DNA from: Parasponia andersonii
Taxonomy: Eukaryota; Streptophyta; Magnoliopsida; Rosales; Cannabaceae
Length of the DNA: 64,000 nt
Direction of reading: 5' to 3'
Assembly (NCBI GenBank): GCA_002914805.1
Contig: JXTB01000509.1
Coordinates: 62,001-126,000 of the forward strand
Part shown: positions 12,427 to 25,829 of the stretch, piece after piece
Numbering within the stretch: position 1 is the stretch's first letter
Layout: every line of letters starts with the position of its first letter
The notes under the pieces: generated by a model
Told to the model about the DNA's origin: nothing
Seen by the model: the letters and a program-made list of their open reading frames with translations, nothing else
The model's database searches: none
Made by a program: the position numbers and the translations under genes

Positions 12427-13554
12427 AATGACCCGACTTTTAAGACCGATATCTACGTATTTTCTTAACTTAATTTATTCTTTTAAAAGTCACAAACTTG
12501 GACTATGAAAATTTATGACAATCTTTTTTTATTTATATAATTCTCTCAAGATAGTTAACTAATTATTCTAAACGTCATATTAAGAAATTTATAGAAACTA
12601 TTGAAGGAAATATTATTTTTTTATGTGATTTAAATAATTCGCAACTAAAAGGGCTTCCAAGTGAGAAGGGGGGTCATAAGTGGACCTCTTAAATTCCAAG
12701 CTCTCCTTAGATAGTTTAAGTCTTTTTGACAAAGCTTATTTAGTCTTACATTTGTTTAAATTAATATATTAGATAATAAAACAACATAATTATTTAAAAA
12801 TCTTTAATTATTAAAAATATACTTCAAGATAATATATATATATATGGTATTCTACAAAGGGATATTTAGATAAAATTAGTCATATTGTATATAGCAAAAT
12901 AATTACTTAATTTTAGAGGCATAATTTAATGTAAAATTTAGATTTCATACTTAAACATTTCATCTTGTTATTAACTTAAAGAAATATATGACTTAATCTT
13001 ACATATTTATGTATATTGTATCGTTTAAAGAGAAGACAACTTATACAAAAATTTATAGCGGTGGTATCCCAAAGCCCGTGCCTCGCATCCATCCCCGCTT
13101 CAGTTTTAGTCAACCTATCATTCAAAATAAAAGTTGCTTGCTTTTGGTACATAAAACATGGACATTTACACTACGTGAGCTTTTGCTCAATAAATACAAT
13201 TCATCTCATAAAATATTTCATACAAATAATATTTTATGAAAGTTCAATTTTTATGTCCTTGTGTAATCTTTCAAAATATATTTTATGAAGTAATCTTTTA
13301 TCTCATATGTGATTGTAAAATCTTTAATCATTCTTACGAGCCCTTATGTACGTACTAAGTGTGCACTTACCGACTAGGAATCAAGGGAGCGACCCTACTG
13401 AAATACCAAAGGTCATAAATTTAACATATTTTCCTCGGGAATCCTCACCTAATAGAGGTCGGTCTTATCTTCCCTTAGAAATTCTCACCTAGTGGAGGTT
13501 GGTTCGACATCTTTATATTCTTATCTGTTACTAAATCTCATCTTTAACATAAAT
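12427..13554 (+). mobile_element. Probable gypsy LTR fragment
   Basis: It begins 'tgtaatgacccgactttta', a typical start of plant gypsy LTRs. It contains a doubled 'ctcacctaatagaggtcggt' / 'ctcacctagtggaggttggt' block (about 13445-13505), as seen in LTR leader regions. It ends abruptly against the next LTR at 13555. Overlapping open frames at 13009-13288 have no domain. The classification is by eye. Confidence 0.4.
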
Positions 13555-15690
13555 TGTCACAACCCAAAACTTGGGCTAGTAGCAGAAAGGGAATTTCGCA
13601 AGGATTAGAAATTGCTTGATTTATTTGAAAACGTCTAAAAGATATAGTTTTATAAAACAATCTATTTTAAATAAAGTATTTGGAATTCTATCCCGTGAAC
13701 CTCTCCCACAGTTTGTATACACCATTAAACATAGATTGAATAAATACTGAAAAGAACGTAGATTAAATATACGTTCAAATATCATCATCATCCACATCAG
13801 AACAGACATCAGAATGGCATACATGAGTTCATAGACAAAAATAGAAAGTAGTAATCTTGGTTCAATGCTAAAACAAAACTCAAACATTCCAAACATCACC
13901 ACAACACACTTCAAGCATTACCAAGATAACAAACCACAATCCCGATGGTCTCGTACTCCTCTTGATCTCCAAAATCGCACTAGACACCACATGAGGAAGG
14001 AAGGAAGGAAATGAGCATAAAATGCCCAGTAGGAAAAACAGTTTCCTCAATCGAAAATATTTGAGTGATAAAAAGCTCCTACATAGTTAGTTTAAATCCA
14101 ATACATACATATATTATAACCCAAAACCGAAAATCGTCACGTATATGTATAAATAAATCAGTATAATCAAAACCATTCAATTCAGATGCACAAGACACAA
14201 ATCAACCCATACCCATGAGTTCACATCCTCTCATCTATAGAAACCCAGGATGATGGCACTGAGTGTACCTAACAGCCTGCCTAACACCTAAGCCCATACC
14301 CAGAGAGGACACCCATGTGTCACCTACCAAATCTGGAGGGGCAACCGAATTGTCTACGCCTACCAAATAGGGAGGTAATCAGAAGTAACAAAACCCTGCG
14401 CGAGTTTACGAACTCTATACCGATGGTGGGGCATGCAGCTCCATACTATAAACCTACGATGCTAACACGGTGCTCATGTATGATCCTATGACACGTGCAA
14501 CACAGAACTGAAGTGTGAAAATAATCGTCCTTTGGTTTTTCAATAAAATAAATATATTATGTTTTTATAGAAAAACGGGCAGCACAACAACCGTATTTTT
14601 GATATACCCAAAATAACCTGCACTCAGAAAATCCTCAGAGCAATACAGTATATATATATATATATATATCATACCATCACAGACCATCACATATGTTCAA
14701 GAAAACCAAAAATCACATTTGTTCTCATATGTTACAGAAAATAAGTTTTATTTGAAAATAGTATAAAACAAAGGTAACTGAATCCCTACCTCATAATAAT
14801 AGTGATACGACACTATTGAATCCTCAAGGCATGGTCGACGATCATCCGAAGGGTCGGGAATCAATTCCAAGCCCTCGATTATCCTTTTGCGAAAAATCAA
14901 CTTCTTAACAAAGCTTCAATTCCACAAAAAGACCTCTTCACTGAATTCCTAGCACCCAAATAGCTAGGTTAGACATATAACTTGTCCAATTCGGATCCGG
15001 GCCCACACCGAACCGGTGGCATACAAATCAAAGCAAATCATAGCCGTCCGATTTCGATTTTCGTATCGATTATCAAACATAGGCAATATATATATCAAAC
15101 TTCCCTATTTTCCGAGCACAATCCAAAAATGACAATAAAAACACGATCCAACAGCCGGATCGAAAAGTCAACTCAAGCTCAAAATATTCCAAAAATGGTA
15201 ACTTTTGATTTTGGTATTATGGGGTTAAGATATATATACCTTCAGCTTTCTCTCGACGATATGAATCTAACGAGCCTGGTTAGAGGTCAAATGGTAGCCA
15301 GAATCGTCGTTGGCGACAAGAAATCCGAACGGTCCACTTCTTCTTCTCCGGCAACGGTGGCTTCTCCGATGGCGGCAGCTGGTCGGCGTTGGCTCGGCGT
15401 AGCACGGGGGAGCTTCGTCGGTGGGCTGCTCGGGCAAACGATGGCGGGAGGCGGTGGCAGCTTCTTCTTCCCCCTTCGGCCAAGCGAGCGGGAGCGAGAG
15501 AGAGAGAAGGTGAGTGGGAAGAAGAACCCACGTGAGTGGTCATATAGGACTGTGCAAATTTTTAAAAATTTGCACTATAGTCCCCGGTTCCCAAACTCTA
15601 TCAATTCAGTCCCGAAAACTTACAATTTAGTCCTTCTGAACAAAATTTTTGCAAATTAATTCACCCAATATAATACCTAAAAATTGGTAA
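13555..15690 (-). mobile_element. Gypsy-type LTR, minus orientation
   Basis: The left edge 'tgtcacaacccaaaacttgg' is the reverse complement of a gypsy LTR 3' end. Reading the minus strand, motifs run in the same order as in the LTRs at 18450-20155 and 33868-35894: 'ctactgggcattttatgct' (from 14030), paired 'ggtaggcgtag' / 'ggtaggtgac' blocks near 14320-14370, and 'gtctaacctagctatttggg' near 14965. The right edge could not be fixed and may lie up to 300 bp further on. The 225-residue open frame at 14982-15659 lies inside this LTR, is rich in low-complexity residues and has no domain. An AT microsatellite lies at 14649-14669. Confidence 0.6.
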
Positions 15691-17571
15691 AATGTCCAAA
15701 TTACCCTCTCAAAAATTCGAGTTTTTACATAAATGGTTGTATCATATTTCAAACCAAAACTTATATTTCATATTCTTGATACTCCCTTTAATTGAAGTAT
15801 ATTTATCAAGTTATGAACAATATTGTAAAGTAAATTTATCTCATCTTATTATTATAGGAGACATTTATTTTCATAGGCACATATACAAGGCAAACAAACA
15901 TCTCTTGCATAGGCAAAATATCACATTTAATTATCTCAAAAACTTTTATTTCAAACAGAACATACTTTTGAAACTATCCATATTGTAGGTGAGATTGTAC
16001 TTACCTTAAGTCCTTAGAAAATATTCTTCGTGCTTGCAATGAAATACCATACACTTAATCTTGTTGCAACCACATACCTCTTCTTTATCCTTTTTATTTA
16101 TTATTCATGCATCAACATTCATTTTATATGTCAACATATGCTATCATTGGTCATATGAAACCAATTTTACGTTTTTGAAAACATTCACAATATAAATCCT
16201 AAAATAATGTTTCATATTAAAATTGTAGAATTTTGGTGCGTAATGCGTAGTTAAGGAATTTTATATTCTAGTCCATAATTCTATTCATTCTAAAAATTTA
16301 CATGAATCCATATGAAATAAACTAAAATCTAAAGATTATGGTTTAGAATTTATAAATAATATTTATCACTATTTATTTTTCCAATTTAGAATTTGTAATA
16401 AAATTGTTAAAGATGCAACTAAACGAGAATGATTGAATTTTCGGGAGTGTTATATAAATCAAACAAACTCGAAATTTTAAAAAGACATCATTAACATTTT
16501 ATAACTTATGTATAATATTTGAAAATTCTAAAATAGATAATTTCATAGTACTTTAATCACTTGTAATTATACCTTAGAATTTATTTCAGCATTTTGAAAA
16601 ATTGAAGTATTGTATATTTCAAAAATTATAATTAATTTTATAGACATCAAAAAATTATGAAAACTTCCAGAAATGATCTTAACATATATATGAACGTATA
16701 ATTAAAATTTTAACCCAAAATAAAAATGTTTACCCTTTGAAATCATAGAATCAATTATATAACATCTGTTTTACAGCTTTTTTTTAGCTAACGACTAACT
16801 TGTATTAAATGATTTTTATAAAATTATAAGAGTAGAGTATAAAAGTGAAACTTTCCAAAAATTAAGTACACATATAGACTTTTCACAAAAATTTCAAACC
16901 TTAATAAGATTTTTAACTCAATATATATCATAGATTGAATTTACACCTAAGTGCAATAAAATATACAAATCTTGAAAGACTAAGAGGTCTAAGAATTATC
17001 TTTTTTTTTTTAAACTTGAAGAACTCTAAGAGGAAATTCTTGAAATCACAATGGATGAAATAGAAACTTTGACAGAAAGATGGACGAAAAGAAATGAAGG
17101 AACTTGATTATGTTTACAAAAGAGTGCCCTATTTATAGGCTAATTATGTACATAAAATATAATTCAAAATTAATTCAAAAAAATATTAATAATAATTACT
17201 ATTTACCTAACTTTTTTTTTATTTGTTATTTTTTTATCATGCAATTAAATTAATTTTATTAACCTAACTATGCTTCATTCATTTAAAAAAAAATAATGTA
17301 TTATCCTATCATATCTACATTTAATATCCATAAAATCTATATAATAGATATACCATTCAAATAATTAATGCATTATTACATAACTTACCTAATTTTTGTT
17401 TTGTTTTCTAACGTAATTAATAAATTTCTTTTATTTTAATGGTAATAATATATAAATAAAATATGTTAATAGTCTTTTACATTATTTTCTATTTATATAA
17501 GTGAATTGATAAATATATATGCATATTATTAAAATGTGTTAATGGCTACACCACTAATTCTTCTTTTACTG

Positions 17572-17618
<47 letters not shown>

Positions 17619-18449
17619 CTTACTTGTGACTATTTAACTTATTACTTGGGCTTAAAATATTTACTTTAACTTAGGCTCTCCTATTATCTATTGAGCCAAG
17701 ATAAATAATATTGGGCTAAAGGATTAAAACACAATAATAATTATAAATAAGAATACTAACAATTTCAAATTTGAACTTTTCTATTATCTATTGGGCCAAG
17801 ATAAATGATTATTGAACTCAAACAATTTAGGGCCTAATAGTAAAAATAATTAACTAGGCCTATTTTATATTAACAACAATAGCCATATATGTTGTAAAAT
17901 AATTTATACTTGCAATTAGGCACATAGTTAAACTTGGCTTTCTTGTGTGTATCTCACTGCAACATAGTCACGAAATTCATTAGTATATAACTATTCAATT
18001 TCTATGATCAAAGAAATGAAATATATATAATAAAATTTTAGACAAGAAAATTAATATGATAAATTCATTCTTCAAAAAACATACACTAATATTAAAAGAT
18101 CATGACAAAATAATTATTAAAATATTTTTATTTTCAAGTTTAGGGTTTTCTCGAGTTTTACACTGTCAACCACCGTTCCTCGCCGAAGATCGGCGACTAC
18201 GAAGCCAATGTCACCTTTTCGGTTTTTCGGTCGTAGCTCCTCTCTCATAACTCCGTTTGACTCAACTCTGATACCGTTGGACTCGTCTCATTGTCACCGT
18301 CATTTTGTGACCACTCATAACTACTAACTCAACTCTAGTGAGAAATGAGTTACTACAGCAATATTTTAATATTAAATGTTGTGGTATTTTTGTAATTATT
18401 TCGCAATTGAGTTATTTATCCCAAGAAAAACTATACCGCATGAAAGAGG
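15691..18449. other. AT-rich region, nothing recognised
   Basis: About 2.7 kb with no supported gene. It has many short poly-A/T runs and a long AT microsatellite at 17575-17616. 'ttgggccaagataaat'-like phrases recur near 17692-17810, suggesting a small local duplication. The GC-richer patch at 18150-18240 may belong to the adjacent LTR. Confidence 0.35.
17575..17616. repeat. (AT)n microsatellite
   Basis: About 21 uninterrupted AT dinucleotides, the longest such tract in the window. Confidence 0.95.
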
Positions 18450-20155
18450 AGATTGAAATAAGAAATCTCATGATTTGAAGTGTTGAACCAGAGTTTGGAT
18501 GTGCATTAATAATCAAAATGAAAAAGTGGTATTTTTCTAAATATTTTCAAAATGTGATATTTATATAATTTTCAGATTTTGGAGCTTAATTAATGCTCAT
18601 GACCTCGAAACTCAATTCTGACTTTGAATTTGGACTCACTGAGATCAGGACATAAATTTTAATATAAAATATCACTATTTTCTGAATTGGCACGAAAATC
18701 GAGAAAATAGCTCATGGATTGCGCCATTTTGCATGCTACGGACAGCTCCCGCACCGAAACCTGTTTTCAATAAATTTTATGTCTAACTTAATATTTTTAG
18801 GTGCTCTGAATTTAATGATGACCACTATTTCTCAATCTGAGGCTCCGTTTGAAAAAGTCAATTTTCCAAGTGAACGTGTCAAGACCCGAAAATGACTAAG
18901 CAATATAGGACTTTTCTTGTGCCATTAGCTTGGTATAGCTACTATTTCAAGATAAGGGATACAATTACCTTATTTTCGATTATTTTTCATTAAAACTAGA
19001 ATTTATTGTGAAAAGAGAAATTTCGTGATTTTATTAAATTAAATTATTTGAATAACTATTTTAGCGAAGTATAAATTTATGAAACATTGTGAAGTGCTCT
19101 AGATATTTTTACGTATGATTTGGTACAAGTTTTATACTTGGAATTTGAATAAATCAAAAGAATTGAATCGTCAAATATTTAAAGTACGAAATGGACTTCT
19201 ATTTAAAAATCAGAGCATGTCTTGGAATATTACCGCATGGTTGTTTATACTGCTCATCATATTGCACATACTATAGGATCATACATGAGATCTATCTTAG
19301 GAATCGTAGCATTTAGTAGGCGGCCATTGTTCCTGCCCTCGATGAGAGCCTGTAAACCCGCACGGAGTTGCTGATTATCCCAATTCGGTAGGTGTAGGTG
19401 TTCAATTGCCTCTCCAGTTTGGTAGAATTGGACACATAGGTATTCCTCCGATTTTCTGAGATTAGGTATCAGGCAGAGAGTACTCAATATATGTAGTATG
19501 AGTTACTTTGGTTCGTGATGAGAAGATGTGAGCTCATGGGATTGTTTGATTTGTGATATGTACACTATGGATTATTTATATAATTTCTCTTCATTAGTTT
19601 TGAACATGATTTTAGTTGGTAATTTCAACTCGGATTTGATTTGGTATATTGTGAAATTGTTTTCGAAACAACAAACTATGCAGGGAATTTATAAATGAAT
19701 GTTTTTCTCAAAAGAGTAATTGGGTTTTCTACTGGGCATTTCATGCTCACTCCCTCTATTCTCCCTCTCAGGTAGTACTCAGGGTAACACCAGAAATGCA
19801 AGAGCAGATCAGTGAGAGGAATTCGTCTATTGACTAGTTAGTAGGTGTAGAAAATAAATATTGTTTAAACTTTTGGCTTGTATTAAATAATTACTATGCT
19901 AAATTGTGATACTACTGATAATGATATTTGGTTTATTTTTAATAAATTTCATTTACAATTTATGTCTAATGGTGATCACAAAACTGTGAGATTTACAATT
20001 TAAATTAATTTTTATAAACTCTTACAAAAGCTATCATTTTTGAACTAGTATCATTTTCCTGTAAAACTGAAGTTTCTAAAATTTTCTAAAATAAATTATG
20101 AATTTCCATTTGTCAAATTTCCTTTCTACCACTGGTCCGGAGTTTGGATCGTGAA
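18450..20155 (+). mobile_element. Gypsy-type LTR fragment
   Basis: It shares ordered motifs with the other gypsy LTRs here: 'aggtgctctgaattta' near 18799, 'ggctccgtttgaaaaa' near 18840, a 'ccaattcggtaggtgt' block near 19380, 'ctactgggcatttcatgctc' near 19730, and an end 'ggagtttggatcgtgaaaa' near 20140. The terminal TGACA is degraded to GTGAAA and no primer-binding site follows, so this is a decayed solo LTR or end fragment. The minus-strand frame at 19257-19487 is a shadow of the LTR. The left boundary is uncertain. Confidence 0.55.
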
Positions 20156-22052
20156 AAGTTAATTGTTGCATTCAAAAATATGATCATTTTAGCACTAAAT
20201 TCATATCAATATCTTCCACTAAAACTAGAAGTAAAGACACATCAATTACAAAATAAAAGAGCAAGGCAAACAATTTGAACAAATTTAACATATACTAAAG
20301 AAATAAATAGCTAATACCACACATAAATTTTTGTATCATAAGCTGAAAAATAGCACTGAGTTGAAAATCTTGTTAAGGTTCTTAATCAAAAAGGGAAAAA
20401 AAACAAAAGAAAAAAGAAAAAACATTCGTACTAACCTCCTTGCTCAAAAGGAAATTCCTCTCTTCTTGTTAAGTGAGTGGCTTAATCAAAATCGATAAAT
20501 ACAAATCTATATTAAAACTGAAAAACCAGTTAAACATAATTTGCCAAATTCAAGTTGAAATCAATAAAAACGAACATGTAATTCTCTAAAGTAGCAAAGA
20601 TAAATAAATCAATGAATCATTGATGGTCCAAATAAAACATAATAATCTAGCTTAAATACAAAACTACTAGATCTTTCAAAAAAAAACATACAGAAAGAAA
20701 TGTGCACAAATCAGTGAATTATAGTAATTTTTTGTACCGTGGTAGTCTTAGAAATTGGAAATCAAGTAATGGTTCTATAATCTACTTTTGCAAGCCAGGT
20801 ATGAACCAAATATCTTTTTATGCTTCTTTTGTTTGGTATAATGAAAGAGGAAAAAAAAAAAGTTTAAAAACCAAGACATATTCATTCTGTACGTTTTCAT
20901 ATTAATGTAAATAAACCTACACACCATAAAAAACTTAATTCTAATTTGACCAACTCACAAAGCAAATTATTCTGCTACTTACACTAAAAAAAAATGGTCA
21001 TGACTCGAACAAAAAATTAACCTGCAATCTAATTTGAAAGCACAATAAAAAAATGTCAATTAATTGTCACTTATTACTTGAGCGTGCTCTACGTGGAGAT
21101 CAATTCAGATTGTCAAGAAATAACAAATATAAAAGCAAGTTCTTACATGTTAGGTGAAAGACACAACAAATATAAAAGCAAGTTCTTACATGTTAGGTGA
21201 GAGACATAAACTTTGAACATAACCTGTGAACTATGACTAACAGTAAAAGTGTTAAGCTAAAACAAAATAGTAAAAATCAACAAAAACCCATTAAAAAAAA
21301 ATCAAGAATTAGCAAAAGCCAATAGATAAAAGCTAAGATTTTCAACACAAGCTCAGACCAAATAAAAAAATATCACAAGTTGTTCCAAGTTTAAGCTTAT
21401 CTAGCTTAGTTCATAGAGTAACTTGAAGGACTGGAAGAGAATAATAAGAAGAGGATAACAATCTGTACATGCCTATTTAAGATAAATTACATATAAGCTA
21501 TTTTGCCTAATGATACAATAAGTCTCAAAACGATTTTCTTTTTCAATAAACTCCTGCAACCAATTAAATACTTATGACCTATTATATCATCAATGACTTA
21601 AAAGTAAATACAAGACAATCCAAATCAGAAAATCAATCAATTAACTATAATTATCTAATATGAATCAATATATATATATATATATGTCAAAACTCATCTG
21701 ACCACCGCTATTGTCTTTTCCTAATCAGTTTATTGTTTCATAGACTTGGCTATGTTACAATATTGCTAACCAAAGAAGAAAGTACACTAAGATTATGATT
21801 TATAGGCTTAGATTGGACTTAACTTATAAAATCACCAATTTTTTTTTTCTTTCTCACCTTTGGTTCTCTCTTTACTGGCTTATCACTCTCGTCATAGTTT
21901 CAAACTCTCCCTAAGCAAATATGATGAGAAGGGTTTGTTGGCAGTGGACATATTTGTGTCCACAGTGGACCAAAAGCAGAGCCACCATTAATGGTGGTCA
22001 ATCTTCTTCCCAAAACAGAGTATTATAAACCCAAAAATGCAAACAATAATCA
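20156..22052. other. AT-rich intergenic region
   Basis: No gene was recognised. It holds the 43-bp tandem duplication listed separately. It may be part of the CACTA-like element whose right end is at 23529, but no matching left end was found. Confidence 0.35.
21122..21207. repeat. 43-bp direct tandem duplication
   Basis: Two head-to-tail copies starting at 21122 and 21165 share 'aacaaatataaaagcaagtt' and 'acatgttaggtga', with only one or two differences. Confidence 0.9.
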
Positions 22053-22918
22053 TGACGGAGCCAGCATGCTGGTAGGAGGGGCTGAAGCCCCCCTAAATTT
22101 TAATTTCTTTTCTCTATATTTATTAAATTTTTTAAAATTTTTAATATAACTCTTAAAAAAAGTTTGAAAAAAATAATTAAATCCCCTAAATGATTTTAAA
22201 AATATAATAAAACCTCGTAAGTCTATAATTAAAAGTTTACTGAATTGGTTAATAAAAAAAAGTCTAAATCTATTCCAGAATTAATATAGCTCATTATTTC
22301 ATTTTAATTAATTTTAAATAAATTCGATAAAGAAAATATATACTTTTTAAACTTGCTTCTTTGCATAGTATAATTGTGTCTACGTGATATATTTTTAGTT
22401 TTTGACAAGAAAAGGACAATTTATTTTGTTGAGTATTATCCAAATAACTTTTTAACTGTAGAACTAATAGAACTTGATCATCAACATGAAATATATATAT
22501 ATATAATTAATACATATTTCGGCGAGAAATTTAATGGATTGAAAAATATCAGTGATCTTATATAAAAAAAAATAGTTGAGGTAATAAGACACAATATTTA
22601 GCATTTTATTTATCGACTCATGACATTGGCATTAATTTTACCAATTGCTATTACTAATATGGAAAGGGTATTATATTCTATAAATTTTTTGAAAAATCGG
22701 CTAAGTAATAAAATGTGTTATCAATTGATGAATGATAATTATCTTGTTTACATTAAAAAGAATATATTTAATGATACTAAACATAAACTTATTGTGAAAC
22801 GTTTTCAAATAATAAAAATGCATCAAATAAATTATAATATTTATTATTTTTTTTAATTATTTTTTGAATTTTAATTACAGCCCAGCCTCCGAATAAAAAA
22901 TTCTAGCTCCATCCCTAG
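22053..22918 (+). mobile_element. hAT-family transposon relic
   Basis: The ends form imperfect inverted repeats: 'tgacggagccag' at the left and 'ctagctccatccct' at the right. Inside the left end is 'ggggctgaagcccccc', typical of plant hAT elements of this group. The element carries only the end of a transposase gene. The flanks 'caataatc' (left) and 'caatataatc' (right) may be a damaged 8-bp target duplication. Confidence 0.7.
22374..22855 (+). pseudogene. hAT transposase C-terminal remnant
   Basis: Two adjacent open blocks (22374-22565 and 22620-22855) give the end of a hAT transposase with the dimerisation domain. The first has VEYYPNNFLTVELIELDHQ. The second has LALILPIAITNMERVLYSIN and LSNKMCYQLMNDNYLVYI, where functional relatives have LPVATASVERAFS and RNRM. 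A stop separates the blocks, and the BED finger and catalytic N-terminal part are absent. It cannot make an active transposase. Confidence 0.75.
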
Positions 22919-23439
22919 CAATATAATCTAGAAAAAAAAACAAAACCCAAAAAATCACAACAAAACATCATAAACCTGAAAAACTAAAAGTAAAGATGGA
23001 AGAAAATAGAAAACGAACCAAAGAGGGCAAAAACACAGATAGCTATGAAATCTTCATTGAATTTCTCTTCTCCTTTGTCAGATCCCAATTAGAGAGAGAA
23101 AAATCTAAAACAAAGCCATTTGAGAAAGAATTAGAGTTGAAATAAGGAAATTTAGGTTGAATTAGATTGAGATAACAAAGCGTTAAGATTAAAGAACAAA
23201 AGATTTAGCGTTGACCCATTGAATAAAACCAGGGAGATTCTTCGTTTATGAGAGAGCTTACAAGATTAAGGATTCAATGAGAGAGAAGAGAAATATAGCA
23301 TAGAGAGAGAAAAAGTGAGACAGAATAAGTCAAAGCACTATTTATTTTCTTTTAGAGCTAAAGCACTAAATTTTTTGAGGCCAGAAAACTATGTATCTTT
23401 TTTATTTTTTGCGGGAAATGCATCACCCTCACCCGTGCC
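22919..23439. other. Non-coding, purine-rich repeat-like sequence
   Basis: Contains 'gagagagaaa'-type runs at 23090-23330 and no open frame of note. It probably belongs to the same non-autonomous element as the CACTA-like terminus that follows. Confidence 0.35.
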
Positions 23440-23529
23440 CAAAATTTTTCTTATTTCTAATAAACTAATGTAACGCTTTTTTAAAACTGTTATTAATCCA
23501 ATGTTATAAAAAGTCCTATTGTTGTAGTG
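23440..23529. mobile_element. CACTA-like right terminus
   Basis: The sequence ends 'tattgttgtagtg', the reverse complement of CACTACAACAATA. It is preceded by 'aacgcttttttaaaactgtt' and 'ccaatgttataaaaagtcc', a style seen in plant CACTA subterminal regions. No partner terminus was found. Confidence 0.45.
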
Positions 23530-24260
23530 TATATTTGTGACTCTCTTCTTACACTAATAGAGAAATATGATTACCTCATATAAACGTTGATAAATTATTT
23601 ATTTTTGTTCATATTTTTACTAAAATAGCAATCTCATGCCACCAAATAAAGATTATGATATCGAACCTAATATATAAAGATCGAATTACATTCATGTCAT
23701 TCATAATAAAAAGGATAATATATATTAAAAAATATGATGTTTAGCCTTTAAGCAAGAAAAAAAGAAAAAATTTACACATTTTCATTAATATAGCAAAAAA
23801 AAACTATTTTACTAATATCAAATCAGAACTTTCGCCTATGGTTTTGTATCAAATCTTACCAGATTCACATGTATAGTTAAAATTGTTAAAAATAAATGTT
23901 TATAACTTTTAAAATTGGGTGGCATAAATCAAAAAAATAATTTTTGAGTGTTTAAAAGTTGTTATACAGTTGGATTTCTGAAAGTTTATATATCATTCAA
24001 TGATCTGAATAGTTGTCTTTCGGCCATTTCAGTAGATGCCAATCAATAATTTTAAAGAATAAAAATATTTTTATAATAATTTTAAATTCCAATTTTGATT
24101 GAATTTTGATCTCATAATTATTTTTTAAAAAATTCGAAAGAAATAAAAAAAAATACAATAAACACCTCAAGGGTATCCCTTAAAATTATGGATCTATCCA
24201 CTGTTTTTATCTTCTTAACTTTTTGGATTTCTATGTCATATGGATTAAAGGATTAATTGA
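23530..24260. other. Intergenic AT-rich sequence
   Basis: No gene or element was recognised. Confidence 0.4.
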
Positions 24261-25020
24261 GGGTGTGTTTGATTAGGTAAAATTGACCTTGGAATGGAAT
24301 GATCATTCCACTATTTGGTTTAAAAGTTGAGAGTGGAATAAAAATTCCATTAGAAACCAAATTCCACCAATTGATGGATTTGTGTTTCTATTGATTTCCC
24401 TAAGGAATTCCCTTTTCATTACTTAGTTAATTGTTCAATAAAACATTTTTTTCTTTTTACCCACCAAATTCATTATTTAGTTTTTACATGTATTTAAGAA
24501 TTTTAATAGTAAAATTTATTATTTCCTTTTTACCCACAAATAATAATATTTATTTTTGCAGAATATCATTATGCAAATTTATTTCTATTACCTTCTAATA
24601 ACCAATTTTTTTCTTAAATTTACACTATTTTGTCACTTACATCCCTTTAAAAAAAAGGCTAAATTGAAAGTAAATTTTGGTACTATATTTTATATGTATA
24701 ATGTTATTTTGTTAAATAAAATATTGATCTGTTAATTTAAATGTTATTTTTTCATATATTGAAATAATAACTTACAATTTATCAACTAACTATTCAATAG
24801 TTAAACTATATGTAAGATTTAAAATATAAGGGTATCATTATCAATATAACCTTTATTCCATTCCATTCCAGCGGGTAACTAAACATAATAATTTTTATTC
24901 CACAAATGATTCTAAATTTCAATAAAATAATGGAATATCATTGATATTCCTATTCTAATTCTATTCCATTACAATTCTTATTATGATTCTAATTTTATTC
25001 CACGAACCAAATATAACATG
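24261..25020. mobile_element. Non-autonomous DNA transposon (MITE-like)
   Basis: It begins 'gggtgtgtttgattagg' and ends 'cacgaaccaaatataacatg', an imperfect inverted pair. Both arms are rich in 'ggaatggaat' and 'attccattcc' blocks (about 24290-24410 and 24850-25005). There is no coding capacity. The termini resemble PIF/Harbinger- or hAT-like MITEs, but no clean target duplication was seen, so the superfamily is open. Confidence 0.55.
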
Positions 25021-25829
25021 AATGAAAAAGATCAGTCCGGCTACGAGGTTTCTCATCTTTTGGCAATCTTTAGCCATTAATGAGATTTGAGAATCATTAT
25101 CTCTTTTAATAGAGTTAATAGCCAGGGTTGAGCCCATTTTTCGTTAGTTTTGATCGTTAAATTAAAAGATACGTATCGCTGTATGACTAGCTGGAACAGA
25201 GATGAAACAACAACCTTACAACACAGAGGATCTCAATCCACATGATATAACTCAAAAGAGACATTATATCTAGAGTACCATAAGAGATAAATTTTCAGCT
25301 CTTTTGAATCTACATCTACCATCCAATTTAATTCACTCTTTAGACTAATATAGTGATCGATTTTCTACAAAAATTTGTTTTCAACAAAATAAATACTTCT
25401 TCAATATCAAAAACTCTAAAATTTCAATCCTCATAATTTAAAAACAAAACTAACATCTGCATAAATCTAGATTTAGATAAGAGAAAATCCTACTAGATTT
25501 AGATTTATTCTATAAAGATATGTATCTTCATACATAATAGAATAAAGACTATTGAAGGAAAAAACATAAACTTTAAAGAAAGTCTTATCGCTAGAGGAGA
25601 CCTAAAAATATACCTCTTCAGTAGGGTGAAATTGAGAGATAGGTAAGAAGAGAAAGAGAACCCATATTTATTTCCACCTATTTTAGAATATATGATAAAG
25701 AATTTGTATTATTATATACATATATATACAGTATGTCTACTTCATTTTTTTCCCTTTTTGATATGTTATGTTTGTCATTCTGAATTGAATTCGGTAAATT
25801 AGGCGAAATACATCCCTCCAGATTCAGTT
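25021..25829. other. Intergenic sequence, nothing recognised
   Basis: AT-rich with no supported coding region. Confidence 0.4.

Noticed and set aside
14982-15659. A 225-residue plus-strand open frame and an 87-residue minus-strand frame overlapping it
   Set aside because: Both lie in the GC-richer leader part of a gypsy LTR, are low in complexity and show no domain. They are open because this patch is GC-rich.
19257-19487. 76-residue minus-strand frame
   Set aside because: It falls inside a gypsy LTR whose other copies do not keep it open.
20978-20995. 'cacta' start as the left end of the CACTA-like element ending at 23529
   Set aside because: Only five to six bases match the right terminus and the subterminal sequence does not mirror it.
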